From Neisseria sp. (lineage in GTDB: Bacteria > Pseudomonadota > Gammaproteobacteria > Burkholderiales > Neisseriaceae), in the NCBI RefSeq assembly GCF_030523955.1, contig NZ_JAUNHL010000021.1, positions 1 to 43,867 of the forward strand: a stretch of DNA of 43,867 nucleotides, in the 5' to 3' direction. The stretch's first letter is position 1; each line of letters opens with the position of its first letter. Below the pieces are notes generated by a model. The model was not told where the DNA came from and did no database searches. It saw nothing but the letters and a program-made list of their open reading frames with translations. Below, piece by piece: positions 7,697-15,847 of this stretch. Made by a program: the position numbers and the translations under genes.

Positions 7697-8575
7697 ATGT
7701 TTCAGAAATTCTATCAAAAAGCCTGCGACAGCTTATTGCCGCAAACATTATATGTGGTGGCCACGCCGATAGGCAATCTGGCTGATATTACTTTGCGCGC
7801 GCTGGCGGTATTGAGCAAAGCGGATGTGGTGTGTGCGGAGGATACGCGGGTAACGGCGCAGCTGTTGGGGGCATACGGCATACAGGCGCGCTTGTTGAGC
7901 GTGCGCGAGCACAACGAGCGGCAGATGGCGGAGAAAGTCATCGCGGCGCTGGCGGAGGGCAAAATCGTGGCGCAGGTATCCGATGCGGGTACGCCGGCGG
8001 TGTGCGATCCAGGTGCGCGGCTGGTGGAGAGTGTGCGCGAGGCGGGCTGTGCGGTGGTGCCGGTGATGGGGGCCAGCGCGGTGATGGCGGCCTTAAGTGT
8101 GGCCGGTATTGCTGATTCCACTTTTTATTTCGCCGGTTTCTTACCGGCCAAGGCGGGGGAGCGGCAGAAACGTTTGGCACAGTGGCAAGAGGCGGATTTT
8201 CCGGTGGTAATGTTCGAAACGCCGCACCGTATCGCGGCGACGCTCTCGGATATGCAAACGCTGTTTCCCGGGCGGCGGCTGATGTTGGGGCGCGAGATTT
8301 CCAAAACATTCGAAACTTTTTTAAGCGGTACGGCAGACGAATTGGCTGCTTGTTTGCAGGCCGACAGCAACCAGAGCCGCGGTGAAATGGTGTTGGTGCT
8401 GCATCCGGCGGCGCAGCGCGAAGCGGGCGGTCTGCCGCCCGAGGCGCAGCAGGTGATGAAGATTTTGGCGGCCGAGCTGCCGACCAAACAGGCAGCCGAG
8501 CTGGCGGCGAAAATCAGCGGCGCCAACAAAAAAGCCTTGTATGATTTGGCGCTGGAATGGAAGAAAACATCTTAA
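7697..8575 (+). CDS. rsmI: 16S rRNA (cytidine(1402)-2'-O)-methyltransferase
   Basis: 292 residues. RsmI methylates the 2'-O of C1402 in 16S rRNA, using SAM. The tetrapyrrole-methylase fold shows in LYVVATPIGNLADITLRAL (about 17-35), CAEDTR (about 45-50), SDAGTPAVCDPG (about 93-104) and the FYFAGFLP motif (about 138). The frame is open further upstream to 7541, but that would overlap yraN; the ATG at 7697 gives the family length and is preferred. No good ribosome binding site is seen because the DUS sits there. A DUF488 gene follows 18 bases later and is probably cotranscribed. Confidence 0.9.
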   Translation: MFQKFYQKACDSLLPQTLYVVATPIGNLADITLRALAVLSKADVVCAEDTRVTAQLLGAYGIQARLLSVREHNERQMAEKVIAALAEGKIVAQVSDAGTPAVCDPGARLVESVREAGCAVVPVMGASAVMAALSVAGIADSTFYFAGFLPAKAGERQKRLAQWQEADFPVVMFETPHRIAATLSDMQTLFPGRRLMLGREISKTFETFLSGTADELAACLQADSNQSRGEMVLVLHPAAQREAGGLPPEAQQVMKILAAELPTKQAAELAAKISGANKKALYDLALEWKKTS

Positions 8576-8593
8576 ATAAGGCGGGAGACGGAT

Positions 8594-8956
8594 ATGAAGG
8601 TGAGCAGGATTTACGGTTTCCAAGCGGCGGACGGCGAAACTTTGGTTTTTGTCGACCGTCTGTATCCGCGCGGCATCAGTAAAGAGCAGATGGCCGGTGT
8701 GCATTGGTTGAAAGACATCGCGCCTTCTGCCGGATTGCGCCGTTGGTATCATGCTGCGCCGCAACAGCGCTTTGATGAATTCGCCACGCGTTATCGCGAG
8801 GAATTGCAGGGCGAGGTGCAGCAGGCGGCGATGGCACAATTACGCAGTTGGCAGCAAGTGGGCGAAGTATGTTTGTTGACGGCGGTAAAACATCCGCAAC
8901 GTTCGCATGTATCGGTTTTATTAGAAGTAATGGGCGAGCCGTTTGTAACGGATTAA
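8594..8956 (+). CDS. DUF488 family protein (YeaO-like)
   Basis: 120 residues. The family pattern is clear: VDRLYPRGISKEQM near residues 21-34, with W-L-K-D-I-A-P-S at 38-45, LRRWYHAAP, and VCLLTAVKHPQRSHVSVL (about 94-111). DUF488 proteins are small, widespread and without assigned function. The ATG has GGGAGA upstream. It follows rsmI closely on the same strand and ends at a DUS-pair terminator. Confidence 0.85.
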   Translation: MKVSRIYGFQAADGETLVFVDRLYPRGISKEQMAGVHWLKDIAPSAGLRRWYHAAPQQRFDEFATRYREELQGEVQQAAMAQLRSWQQVGEVCLLTAVKHPQRSHVSVLLEVMGEPFVTD

Positions 8957-8973
8957 ATCATCAAGATTCGATA

Positions 8974-9016
8974 TGCCTGTCTGAAAAAATAACGGATATT
9001 TGTTTTCAGACAGGCA
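8974..9016. terminator. Inverted DUS pair terminator
   Basis: Exact DUS at 8974-8985 and complement at 9005-9016, with the pairing extended by flanking AT and A/T tracts, after the DUF488 stop. Confidence 0.85.
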
Positions 9017-9072
9017 TATCGATTGATTATCAAATATAGTGAAATCACGAATAAGATTAAAAACAGAGTGTT

Positions 9073-9714
9073 ATGGAATTACCTTCGGAATCCCTGATTG
9101 TTTATACGCTGGATATGGTCGGCATTTTCGCCTGCGCGGTGGCGGCCACCGTGCTGGCCAAGCGTTTGAAGTTTGATATTTTCGGCGCGATGCTGGTGTC
9201 TTTTGTCGGCGCGGTGGGCGGCGGAACGCTGCGCGATTTGCTGCTCGACCGAACGCCGATATTCTGGCTTTATGACCTGAATTATTTTTACCTGATTGTC
9301 GCCACTTCTCTGTTGGTACAGGTGTTTTACTACCAATTCGAACGCTTGGACAGGGCGATGCGCTGGTTTGATGCGCTGGGCTTGGCCGCGTTTACCGTTA
9401 TCGGTATCGAGGCGGCGCTGGAAAAACAAATGGCTTGGCCGATCGTATTGACCATGGGGGTAATGACCGCTTCGGTGGGCGGGATTATGCGCGATGTGGT
9501 GTGCCGGCAGCTGCCTTTGCTGTTGCAACGGGAAATCTATCTGACCGCCTCGCTCAGCGGCGGCTTATTGTATTGGCTGATGTATACCTTGGATTTTTCG
9601 TTGTGGCTGCGCGATGTATTGACACTGCTGTTTATTTTTGCTTTCCGCATGCTGGCGGTTTACCGCAATTGGAATCTGCCTAACCTGACTTTAATGCCCG
9701 ATAGCGGGGATTGA
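9073..9714 (+). CDS. TRIC cation channel family / UPF0126 membrane protein
   Basis: 213 residues with about seven membrane helices in two homologous halves. Each half carries the family signature: GAVGGGTLRDLL (about 48-60) and ASVGGIMRDVV (about 135-145), both followed by a hydrophobic stretch. These Gly-Gly-x-x-R-D motifs are those of the bacterial TRIC-type (YicG/YadS) proteins, which form trimeric K+-permeable channels; the physiological substrate here is unknown. Standalone gene; the convergent metallopeptidase follows after 11 bases. Confidence 0.85.
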   Translation: MELPSESLIVYTLDMVGIFACAVAATVLAKRLKFDIFGAMLVSFVGAVGGGTLRDLLLDRTPIFWLYDLNYFYLIVATSLLVQVFYYQFERLDRAMRWFDALGLAAFTVIGIEAALEKQMAWPIVLTMGVMTASVGGIMRDVVCRQLPLLLQREIYLTASLSGGLLYWLMYTLDFSLWLRDVLTLLFIFAFRMLAVYRNWNLPNLTLMPDSGD

Positions 9715-9725
9715 TATGCTCGGGT

Positions 9726-10418
9726 TTAGCGCGGCGCATCCAGCCAAAACAACTCGCTGCCGTATTGTTTTAGCCAGCGTTTGGCCGAATCGGTATGCGG
9801 CGTGTGGCGGTTGACCAGTGCCCAAAATCGCGAGCTGTGGTCGGGGTGGGGCAGGTGGCACAATTCGTGCACGCAGATATAGTCCAACACAAAATCCGGC
9901 GCGCCGATTAAACGCCAGTTCAAACGGATGCCGGTGCGTGCGCGGCAAACGCCCCAGAACCCTCTGGCATTGGACAAATCCATTGCCGCCGGAAAAAGCG
10001 CGAGGCGCTCGCTGTGTTCGGCCAAACGCGGCAACAGCCGTTCGCGGGCGCGCTGCTGCAAAAAACGGCGCAACTGCGCCTGCTGCTGCGGCCAGGCTTG
10101 CGGCGGCAACAATAGCTTGGGCGTATCGACGGCAATGTGCGCCGCATCGTGTTCGCCTAATTGATGCGGCATACCGAGGTACCAGATGTGGCCGGGTCGC
10201 TGGCCGGCGGTATTTTCCGGTGCACGGGCGAGTACATCAAGCAGCACGGTTTGGTTGTTGGCCAGCCAGTTTACCAGTTGGCGGCGGCTCAAGCGCGGCG
10301 GGATATTGATGCTGATCGAATCGTGCGAGAGCGCGCGCAAAATAATATTTTTGCGCGCGCTGCGTTTGAGCAGTATGCGAATCGGCCGGCCGGCGACGGA
10401 GTAATTCAGTTCGTTCAT
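9726..10418 (-). CDS. YgjP-like zinc metallopeptidase (DUF45, M48-like)
   Basis: 230 residues from ATG 10418. The zinc site is HELCHLPHPDHSSRFW near residue 182, i.e. H-E-x-x-H with a third His five residues on, as in YgjP/WLM-type minigluzincins. Upstream lie ARGFWGVCRA and LNWRLIGAPDFVLDYICVHEL, the typical run-up. The frame stays open to 10475, but the extension would translate a DUS (10432-10443), so the internal ATG is chosen. Its substrate is unknown. It is convergent with the TRIC gene and divergent from argG. Confidence 0.82.
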   Translation of the reverse strand: MNELNYSVAGRPIRILLKRSARKNIILRALSHDSISINIPPRLSRRQLVNWLANNQTVLLDVLARAPENTAGQRPGHIWYLGMPHQLGEHDAAHIAVDTPKLLLPPQAWPQQQAQLRRFLQQRARERLLPRLAEHSERLALFPAAMDLSNARGFWGVCRARTGIRLNWRLIGAPDFVLDYICVHELCHLPHPDHSSRFWALVNRHTPHTDSAKRWLKQYGSELFWLDAPR

Positions 10419-10431
10419 AAAGTAATGGTTT

Positions 10432-10486
10432 TTCAGACAGGCATACCGCCAAATCAATATAATTAAGGGCACCATGCCTGTCTGAA
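10432..10486. repeat. Two divergently oriented DUS between metallopeptidase gene and argG
   Basis: Complement DUS at 10432-10443 and forward DUS at 10475-10486. The order is outward-facing, opposite to the hairpin-terminator pairs, so a terminator role is less obvious, although they can still pair across 31 bases. Confidence 0.8.
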
Positions 10487-10562
10487 AGCATATCGTGCAG
10501 CCAAGCGGCGGCCGAAATCATTAACAGAGGCTGGACGTTGGCGCCAAATCGTACAATAATAA

Positions 10563-11963
<1,401 letters not shown>

Positions 11964-11981
11964 GTTTTCCGGTTTAAAAAA

Positions 11982-12012
11982 TGCCTGTCTGAAAGAAGTT
12001 TTCAGACAGGCA
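11982..12012. terminator. Inverted DUS pair terminator between argG and pepD
   Basis: Exact DUS 11982-11993 and complement 12001-12012 with only seven bases between, plus pairing AAA/TTT flanks, giving a strong hairpin between convergent genes. Confidence 0.9.
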
Positions 12013-12039
12013 TTTCCTATCCAAGCGCCCAAGCACGGT

Positions 12040-13491
12040 CTAAGCCGGCGTATGTTTCAACACCCGCAGCAATAATTCCCAGCATTCGGCCACGGTTGCG
12101 ATTTCCACCCGTTCGCGCGGCGTGTGCGCGCCCTCGATGGTGGGGCCGAACGATATCATTTCCACTTCGGGCAAGCGCTGCTGCATCAGGCCGCATTCAA
12201 GGCCGGCGGGAATCACCTTGATGCGCGGCTCGCGCCCCAGATAATCGCGGAACACTTGGCGGGCGGCGGCAAACAGCTCGGATGACGCATCGGGTGTCCA
12301 ACCCGGATAATCGCCGTCTAGTCGCAACGCAGCGCCACTTAAGCGGGCGAGGGCGGCGAGGCGGCGGCTCACTTCATCTTTCGGCGTTTCCAACAGCGAG
12401 CGCATCAGCAGGCAGATATGAACGGATTGTTCATCGGTATGGGCAACGCTCAAGCAAATCGACGTTTCGGTAACACCGGGGAAGTCGTCGCTGGTGCGTA
12501 ATACGCCGTCGGGCAGGGCGCAGAGCAAATCGATGGCGCGGCGGCTGTCGGCCTCGCAGAAGGCCTGGCCGCTATGCGTTGCCACCCGGTCGGCCGCGAT
12601 ACGCAGCTTCTCGGCGTGCACACCCCATTCGGCGCGTACCTGTTGCTCCGCTTCGGCCAGCAGAGCCGCTAAACCATCGCCTTGGCCGGCCGGTAACACG
12701 ATTTCCGCATAGGCCTCGCGTGGAATCACATTGCGCAACAGCCCGCCGTGGAAAGCGGCCAGCCGAAGCGTATGCCTGTCTGAAACACGGTTCAACACAT
12801 CGGCCAGTAATTTAATGGCATTGCCGCGGCCGCGGTGGATATCAATACCCGAATGCCCGCCGATTAAACCTTCCACGGTAATTTTCCAGCGTTCGCCCTC
12901 GGCGCATTCACTTTTCATGGCTAAATTGAATTCAGCATCACGGCCGCCGGCGCAACCCAAATAAATACTGCCGTGTTCCTCGGTATCCAAATTCAACAGA
13001 TAACGGCCTTGCAGATAATCGCTGCGAACCGCCCGCACGCCGCCCATACCGATTTCTTCTTCAACGGTCAGCAAAACTTCCAGCGGCGGATGTTCGATAT
13101 CCTCGGCAAACAACACCGCCAACGCCATCGCTGCCCCCATACCGTTATCGGCACCCAGCGTCGTGTTATCGGCATACACCCAATCCCCTTTGATACGCGC
13201 TCGGATCGGATCACAATCGAAATCATGCGGCGAATCAGGCGTTTTCTGCGCCACCATATCGATATGCGCCTGCAAAATCACCCCGGCTTTTTCCGCCATA
13301 CCCGCCCCGGCCGCCGGCTTATAAAGATAAACATTGCCCTTGTCATCCGAACGCGCCTCTAAGCCACGATCCCGGGTGTGCCGCATAATATAGGCCGCCA
13401 GCGCAGCTTCCCGGTAAGTAGGGTGGGGGATAGAGCAGATATCTGCAAACCATTGCCAAACGGGGGCAGGGGAGAGATGGCGGATAGACAT
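12040..13491 (-). CDS. pepD: Aminoacyl-histidine dipeptidase (peptidase D, M20C)
   Basis: 483 residues, as E. coli PepD. It hydrolyses Xaa-His and other dipeptides in the cytoplasm using two zinc ions. Metal and catalytic motifs in order: VILQAHIDMVAQ (His about 76, Asp about 78), GADNGMGAAMAL (bridging Asp about 115), TVEEEIGMGG (catalytic and metal Glu about 145-147), then NLDTEEHG and a C-terminal IEGAHTPRE with the last metal His. An exact DUS at 12773-12784 lies within the coding region. Convergent with argG. Confidence 0.93.
   Translation of the reverse strand: MSIRHLSPAPVWQWFADICSIPHPTYREAALAAYIMRHTRDRGLEARSDDKGNVYLYKPAAGAGMAEKAGVILQAHIDMVAQKTPDSPHDFDCDPIRARIKGDWVYADNTTLGADNGMGAAMALAVLFAEDIEHPPLEVLLTVEEEIGMGGVRAVRSDYLQGRYLLNLDTEEHGSIYLGCAGGRDAEFNLAMKSECAEGERWKITVEGLIGGHSGIDIHRGRGNAIKLLADVLNRVSDRHTLRLAAFHGGLLRNVIPREAYAEIVLPAGQGDGLAALLAEAEQQVRAEWGVHAEKLRIAADRVATHSGQAFCEADSRRAIDLLCALPDGVLRTSDDFPGVTETSICLSVAHTDEQSVHICLLMRSLLETPKDEVSRRLAALARLSGAALRLDGDYPGWTPDASSELFAAARQVFRDYLGREPRIKVIPAGLECGLMQQRLPEVEMISFGPTIEGAHTPRERVEIATVAECWELLLRVLKHTPA
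12773..12784 (+). repeat. DUS inside pepD
   Basis: Exact TGCCTGTCTGAA within the pepD coding region, antisense to the gene; it encodes part of VSDRHTLRL in the lid/dimerisation region. Confidence 0.85.
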
Positions 13492-13576
13492 ACCGTTTCC
13501 TGTCGAAATTAAAAATAAGATATTTTACGGCGGATAAACGGAATAATCATCCGCAGAAATGCCATAGAAAACAAAA

Positions 13577-13619
13577 TGCCTGTCTGAAAAAAAGATACGG
13601 ATATTTTTCAGACAGGCCT
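13577..13619. repeat. Inverted DUS pair (second copy with C end)
   Basis: Exact DUS at 13577-13588 and a copy at 13608-13619 ending GGCC rather than GGCA. It lies upstream of pepD and downstream of the RAYT gene, where it could end transcription of the latter. Confidence 0.75.
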
Positions 13620-13683
13620 ATTGACAATTGCAAGGAGCACAAACACGCATATGGCTGTTTGCTTTCTTATCCCCAAACTTTCA

Positions 13684-14214
13684 TTACTCACCAAAATGCG
13701 TCGCCCAAGTTTCGGCCGTTCCGCCCCAATCCAGCGGCAGCAAACCGTCGCGCACGAAGCGGTGGAATGAAGAAAACGGCCAATCTTTTACATTAGCCGT
13801 CAAACCATGTTTCACCGGATTGAAATGCACATAATCCACCACACGCCATAAATCCACATCATCACGCACGGTATGTTCGTAAAAACGGCGCTGCCAAATC
13901 CCTTTTTCATGCCGTCGCCGTTTGCTGGCGGATAAAGTATTTGATGCGGAAAAATGATTGGAAAAACCGGTTTTGATTAAACGCCAACGCAGCGGATAAT
14001 CGCTATCGCCATCGGGCAAAGTCCAAACCGCATGAAGATGGTTGGGCATGACGCAAATGGCCACCGTTTCAAACGGATAGCGTTTTTGCACCGAGGTGTA
14101 GACTTCGCGAAGCAGATTGATATGTTCGACTAGTAAACGCGATTTCGGGTCGGCAAGTTTAACGGTAAAGAAAAACGTACCGCCTTCGATGTAGTTGCGG
14201 CGATAGTGAGACAT
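13684..14214 (-). CDS. REP-associated tyrosine transposase (RAYT, Y1-type)
   Basis: 176 residues, complete. The HUH motif is MPNHLHAVW with His59 and His61; the catalytic Tyr candidates are Tyr112 (RRFYEHTVRDDVD) and Tyr128 (VVDYVHFNPVKHGL), the latter motif being diagnostic of RAYTs. These are domesticated relatives of IS200/IS605 transposases that bind and cut REP hairpins as single-stranded DNA rather than moving as an IS. Immediately upstream (14.27-14.95 kb) is a tandem hairpin array, its likely substrate. The start ATG at 14214 gives the expected N-terminus (MSHYRRNY...GGTFFFTV). No IS ends were found. Confidence 0.9.
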   Translation of the reverse strand: MSHYRRNYIEGGTFFFTVKLADPKSRLLVEHINLLREVYTSVQKRYPFETVAICVMPNHLHAVWTLPDGDSDYPLRWRLIKTGFSNHFSASNTLSASKRRRHEKGIWQRRFYEHTVRDDVDLWRVVDYVHFNPVKHGLTANVKDWPFSSFHRFVRDGLLPLDWGGTAETWATHFGE

Positions 14215-14273
14215 TTATTTCCCTTGTTATTATTTCGACTTGCGCCATCATAACAAAGGCAGTGAGAAAGCAA

Positions 14274-14958
14274 AAGGCCGCCTGAAATGTATCGGTTTCA
14301 GACGGCCTTAAAGTATGGCTGCTTATTCCAAACAACGTGTGTGTGCCCTAAGGCACACACCCTACGCCTGAAATCGGCAAGCGTTGAATCGGCGGTAGGG
14401 TGTGTGGCGCAGCCACGCACGCGGTGGTGGGGTTATGCGGGGATTCGGGTTATTTTCTTTTTGTCTCAACGGGTTTTATAAAAACATAGAGAAAAAGGCC
14501 GTCTGAAATAAATTGTTCAGACAGGCCTTGTGTATGGATTGCCCCACTCAAACAACGCGTGCGTGCCTTAGGGCACACACCCTACGTCTGAAATCGGCAA
14601 GCGTTGAATCGGCGGTAGGGTGTGTGGCGCAGCCACGCACGCGGTGGTGGGGTTATGCGGGGATTCGGGTTATTTTCTTTTTGTCTCAACGGGTTTTATA
14701 AAAACATAGAGAAAAAGGCCGTCTGAAATAAATTGTTCAGACAGGCCTTGTGTATGGATTGCCCCACTCAAACAACGCGTGCGTGCCTTAGGGCACACAC
14801 CCTACGTCTGAAATCGGCAAGCGTTGAACCGGCGGTAGGGTGTGTGGCGTAAGCCACGCACGCGGTAGGTGAGGCATACAGGCTACGCTTACTACGCCTG
14901 AAATCGGCAAGCGTTGAATTGGCGGTAGGGTGTGTGGCGCAGCCACGCACGCGGTGGT
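14274..14958. repeat. Tandem array of ~220-bp units with REP-like hairpins
   Basis: Units start at 14331, 14551 and 14771, i.e. exactly 220 bp apart; units 1 and 2 are almost identical over full length, unit 3 breaks off near 14870 and a further half unit follows to 14958. Each unit has a large inverted repeat: left arm GCGTGCGTGCC..GGGCACACACCCTAC and right arm GTAGGGTGTGTGGC..GCCACGCACGC (e.g. 14557-14585 with 14615-14642), separated by about 29 bases. Each full unit also holds an inverted DUS pair (14496-14528, 14716-14747). Sitting next to a RAYT gene, the hairpins are best read as its REP/BIME elements. No long ORF is supported here. Confidence 0.85.
14496..14528. repeat. Mixed-dialect inverted DUS pair
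   Basis: Left arm AGGCCGTCTGAA (ordinary Neisseria AG-DUS, 14496-14507), right arm the complement of GGCCTGTCTGAA (wad-type core, 14516-14527). The two arms are off by one base in the stem. The same hybrid pair recurs at 14716-14747. Confidence 0.85.
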
Positions 14959-15006
14959 GTGGGTTATGCAGGCTACGCTTGCTACGGCTTGCTTGTTTTT
15001 GGAGTT

Positions 15007-15804
15007 TTATAGTTCATCTAGATCTAGATTAGAAGTCGTACTTCTCATATTTTCATGAATTAATCGACGAACCACAGTACGAGGTACTTCACCACTAAAA
15101 TAATCCATAATTTGTTCAGGAGATATGCCATGCTTTACCATATCTGCAACTTTTGATTTAAGTAAAGGCAAAGGGAGTCGTGCACGCTCTCTCTCTTTCA
15201 TAACCTCAACTTCTCTTTCTAACCCTCTCATTTTTTGGCTTAACGTCCGGGTGTTTTCTAAAATTTCTGCTAGCATATCTCCCTGTGGTCGAGGCTTCGA
15301 TTGGGTTTTATCTTGAGGCTGAGTACTTTCTATAATTGAAGTAAATCCCTCCTCGAATTGTGGCCAATATGTATCAAATACTTGGTCCAATACACGAGGG
15401 TCTAGCCCATTACTACCAAGACTGTTGTTGAGAGTCCTTACAAGTTCAATCATATTTTCTTTTTTGGGAAAAGTATGATTAAACTGAGCTAATGGATCTT
15501 CAATATCTTTTGGTTCAAGATCAATCAAAAGAGTGCATACTCTCGCTGTAGAAAGTCCTTTGGCTAAAGCACCGGCTTCAAACAATATCCAAGGTCGATT
15601 TTTATTTTCTTGGGTTAAGCAAATTATGCCAACAGATGTATCTTTTAGTTGATCATTTATTTCACTAAACCATAATGAGCCACGATCAATATCTTTAGAA
15701 GAAATCCATGGCCGAGCAGCTTGAATTACACAGCAAAGCCAATTATTTAAAAGAAGAGCAACCTGTTTACTTCTTTCCCCTGATCAGCTCAAAAATACTT
15801 TCAT
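15007..15804 (-). pseudogene. TIR-domain protein gene interrupted by TGA at codon 7
   Basis: Reading from ATG 15804 (AGGATA upstream) gives MKVFLS-stop-SGERSKQVALLLNNWL and so on, in one frame for 265 codons to TAA at 15007-15009; the only internal stop is TGA at 15784-15786. Family members start MKxFLSWSGERS, so TGG to TGA, a single transition, explains it. The TIR_2-type domain spans about 1-130, with a likely catalytic Glu48 in LWFSEIND and GIICLTQENKNRPWILFEAGALAKG. The rest (about 150-265) is probably coiled coil plus a small helical tail. Bacterial TIR proteins often cleave NAD+ or make cyclic ADP-ribose signals in antiphage defence. No partner such as ThsA is adjacent. The gene is clearly lower in GC than uvrA, 43 bases upstream. 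Confidence 0.8.
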
Positions 15805-15847
15805 TTCAATATCCTAATCAAATTAAAATCAACAAAAAACTTATTTT

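Noticed and set aside
10419..10475. Upstream extension of the metallopeptidase gene
   Set aside because: The added residues come from translating a DUS; the internal ATG gives a normal YgjP-like N-terminus.
14274..14958. CRISPR-like array
   Set aside because: The repeat unit is 220 bp with no unique spacers; the hairpins and the adjacent RAYT explain it as REP-type DNA.
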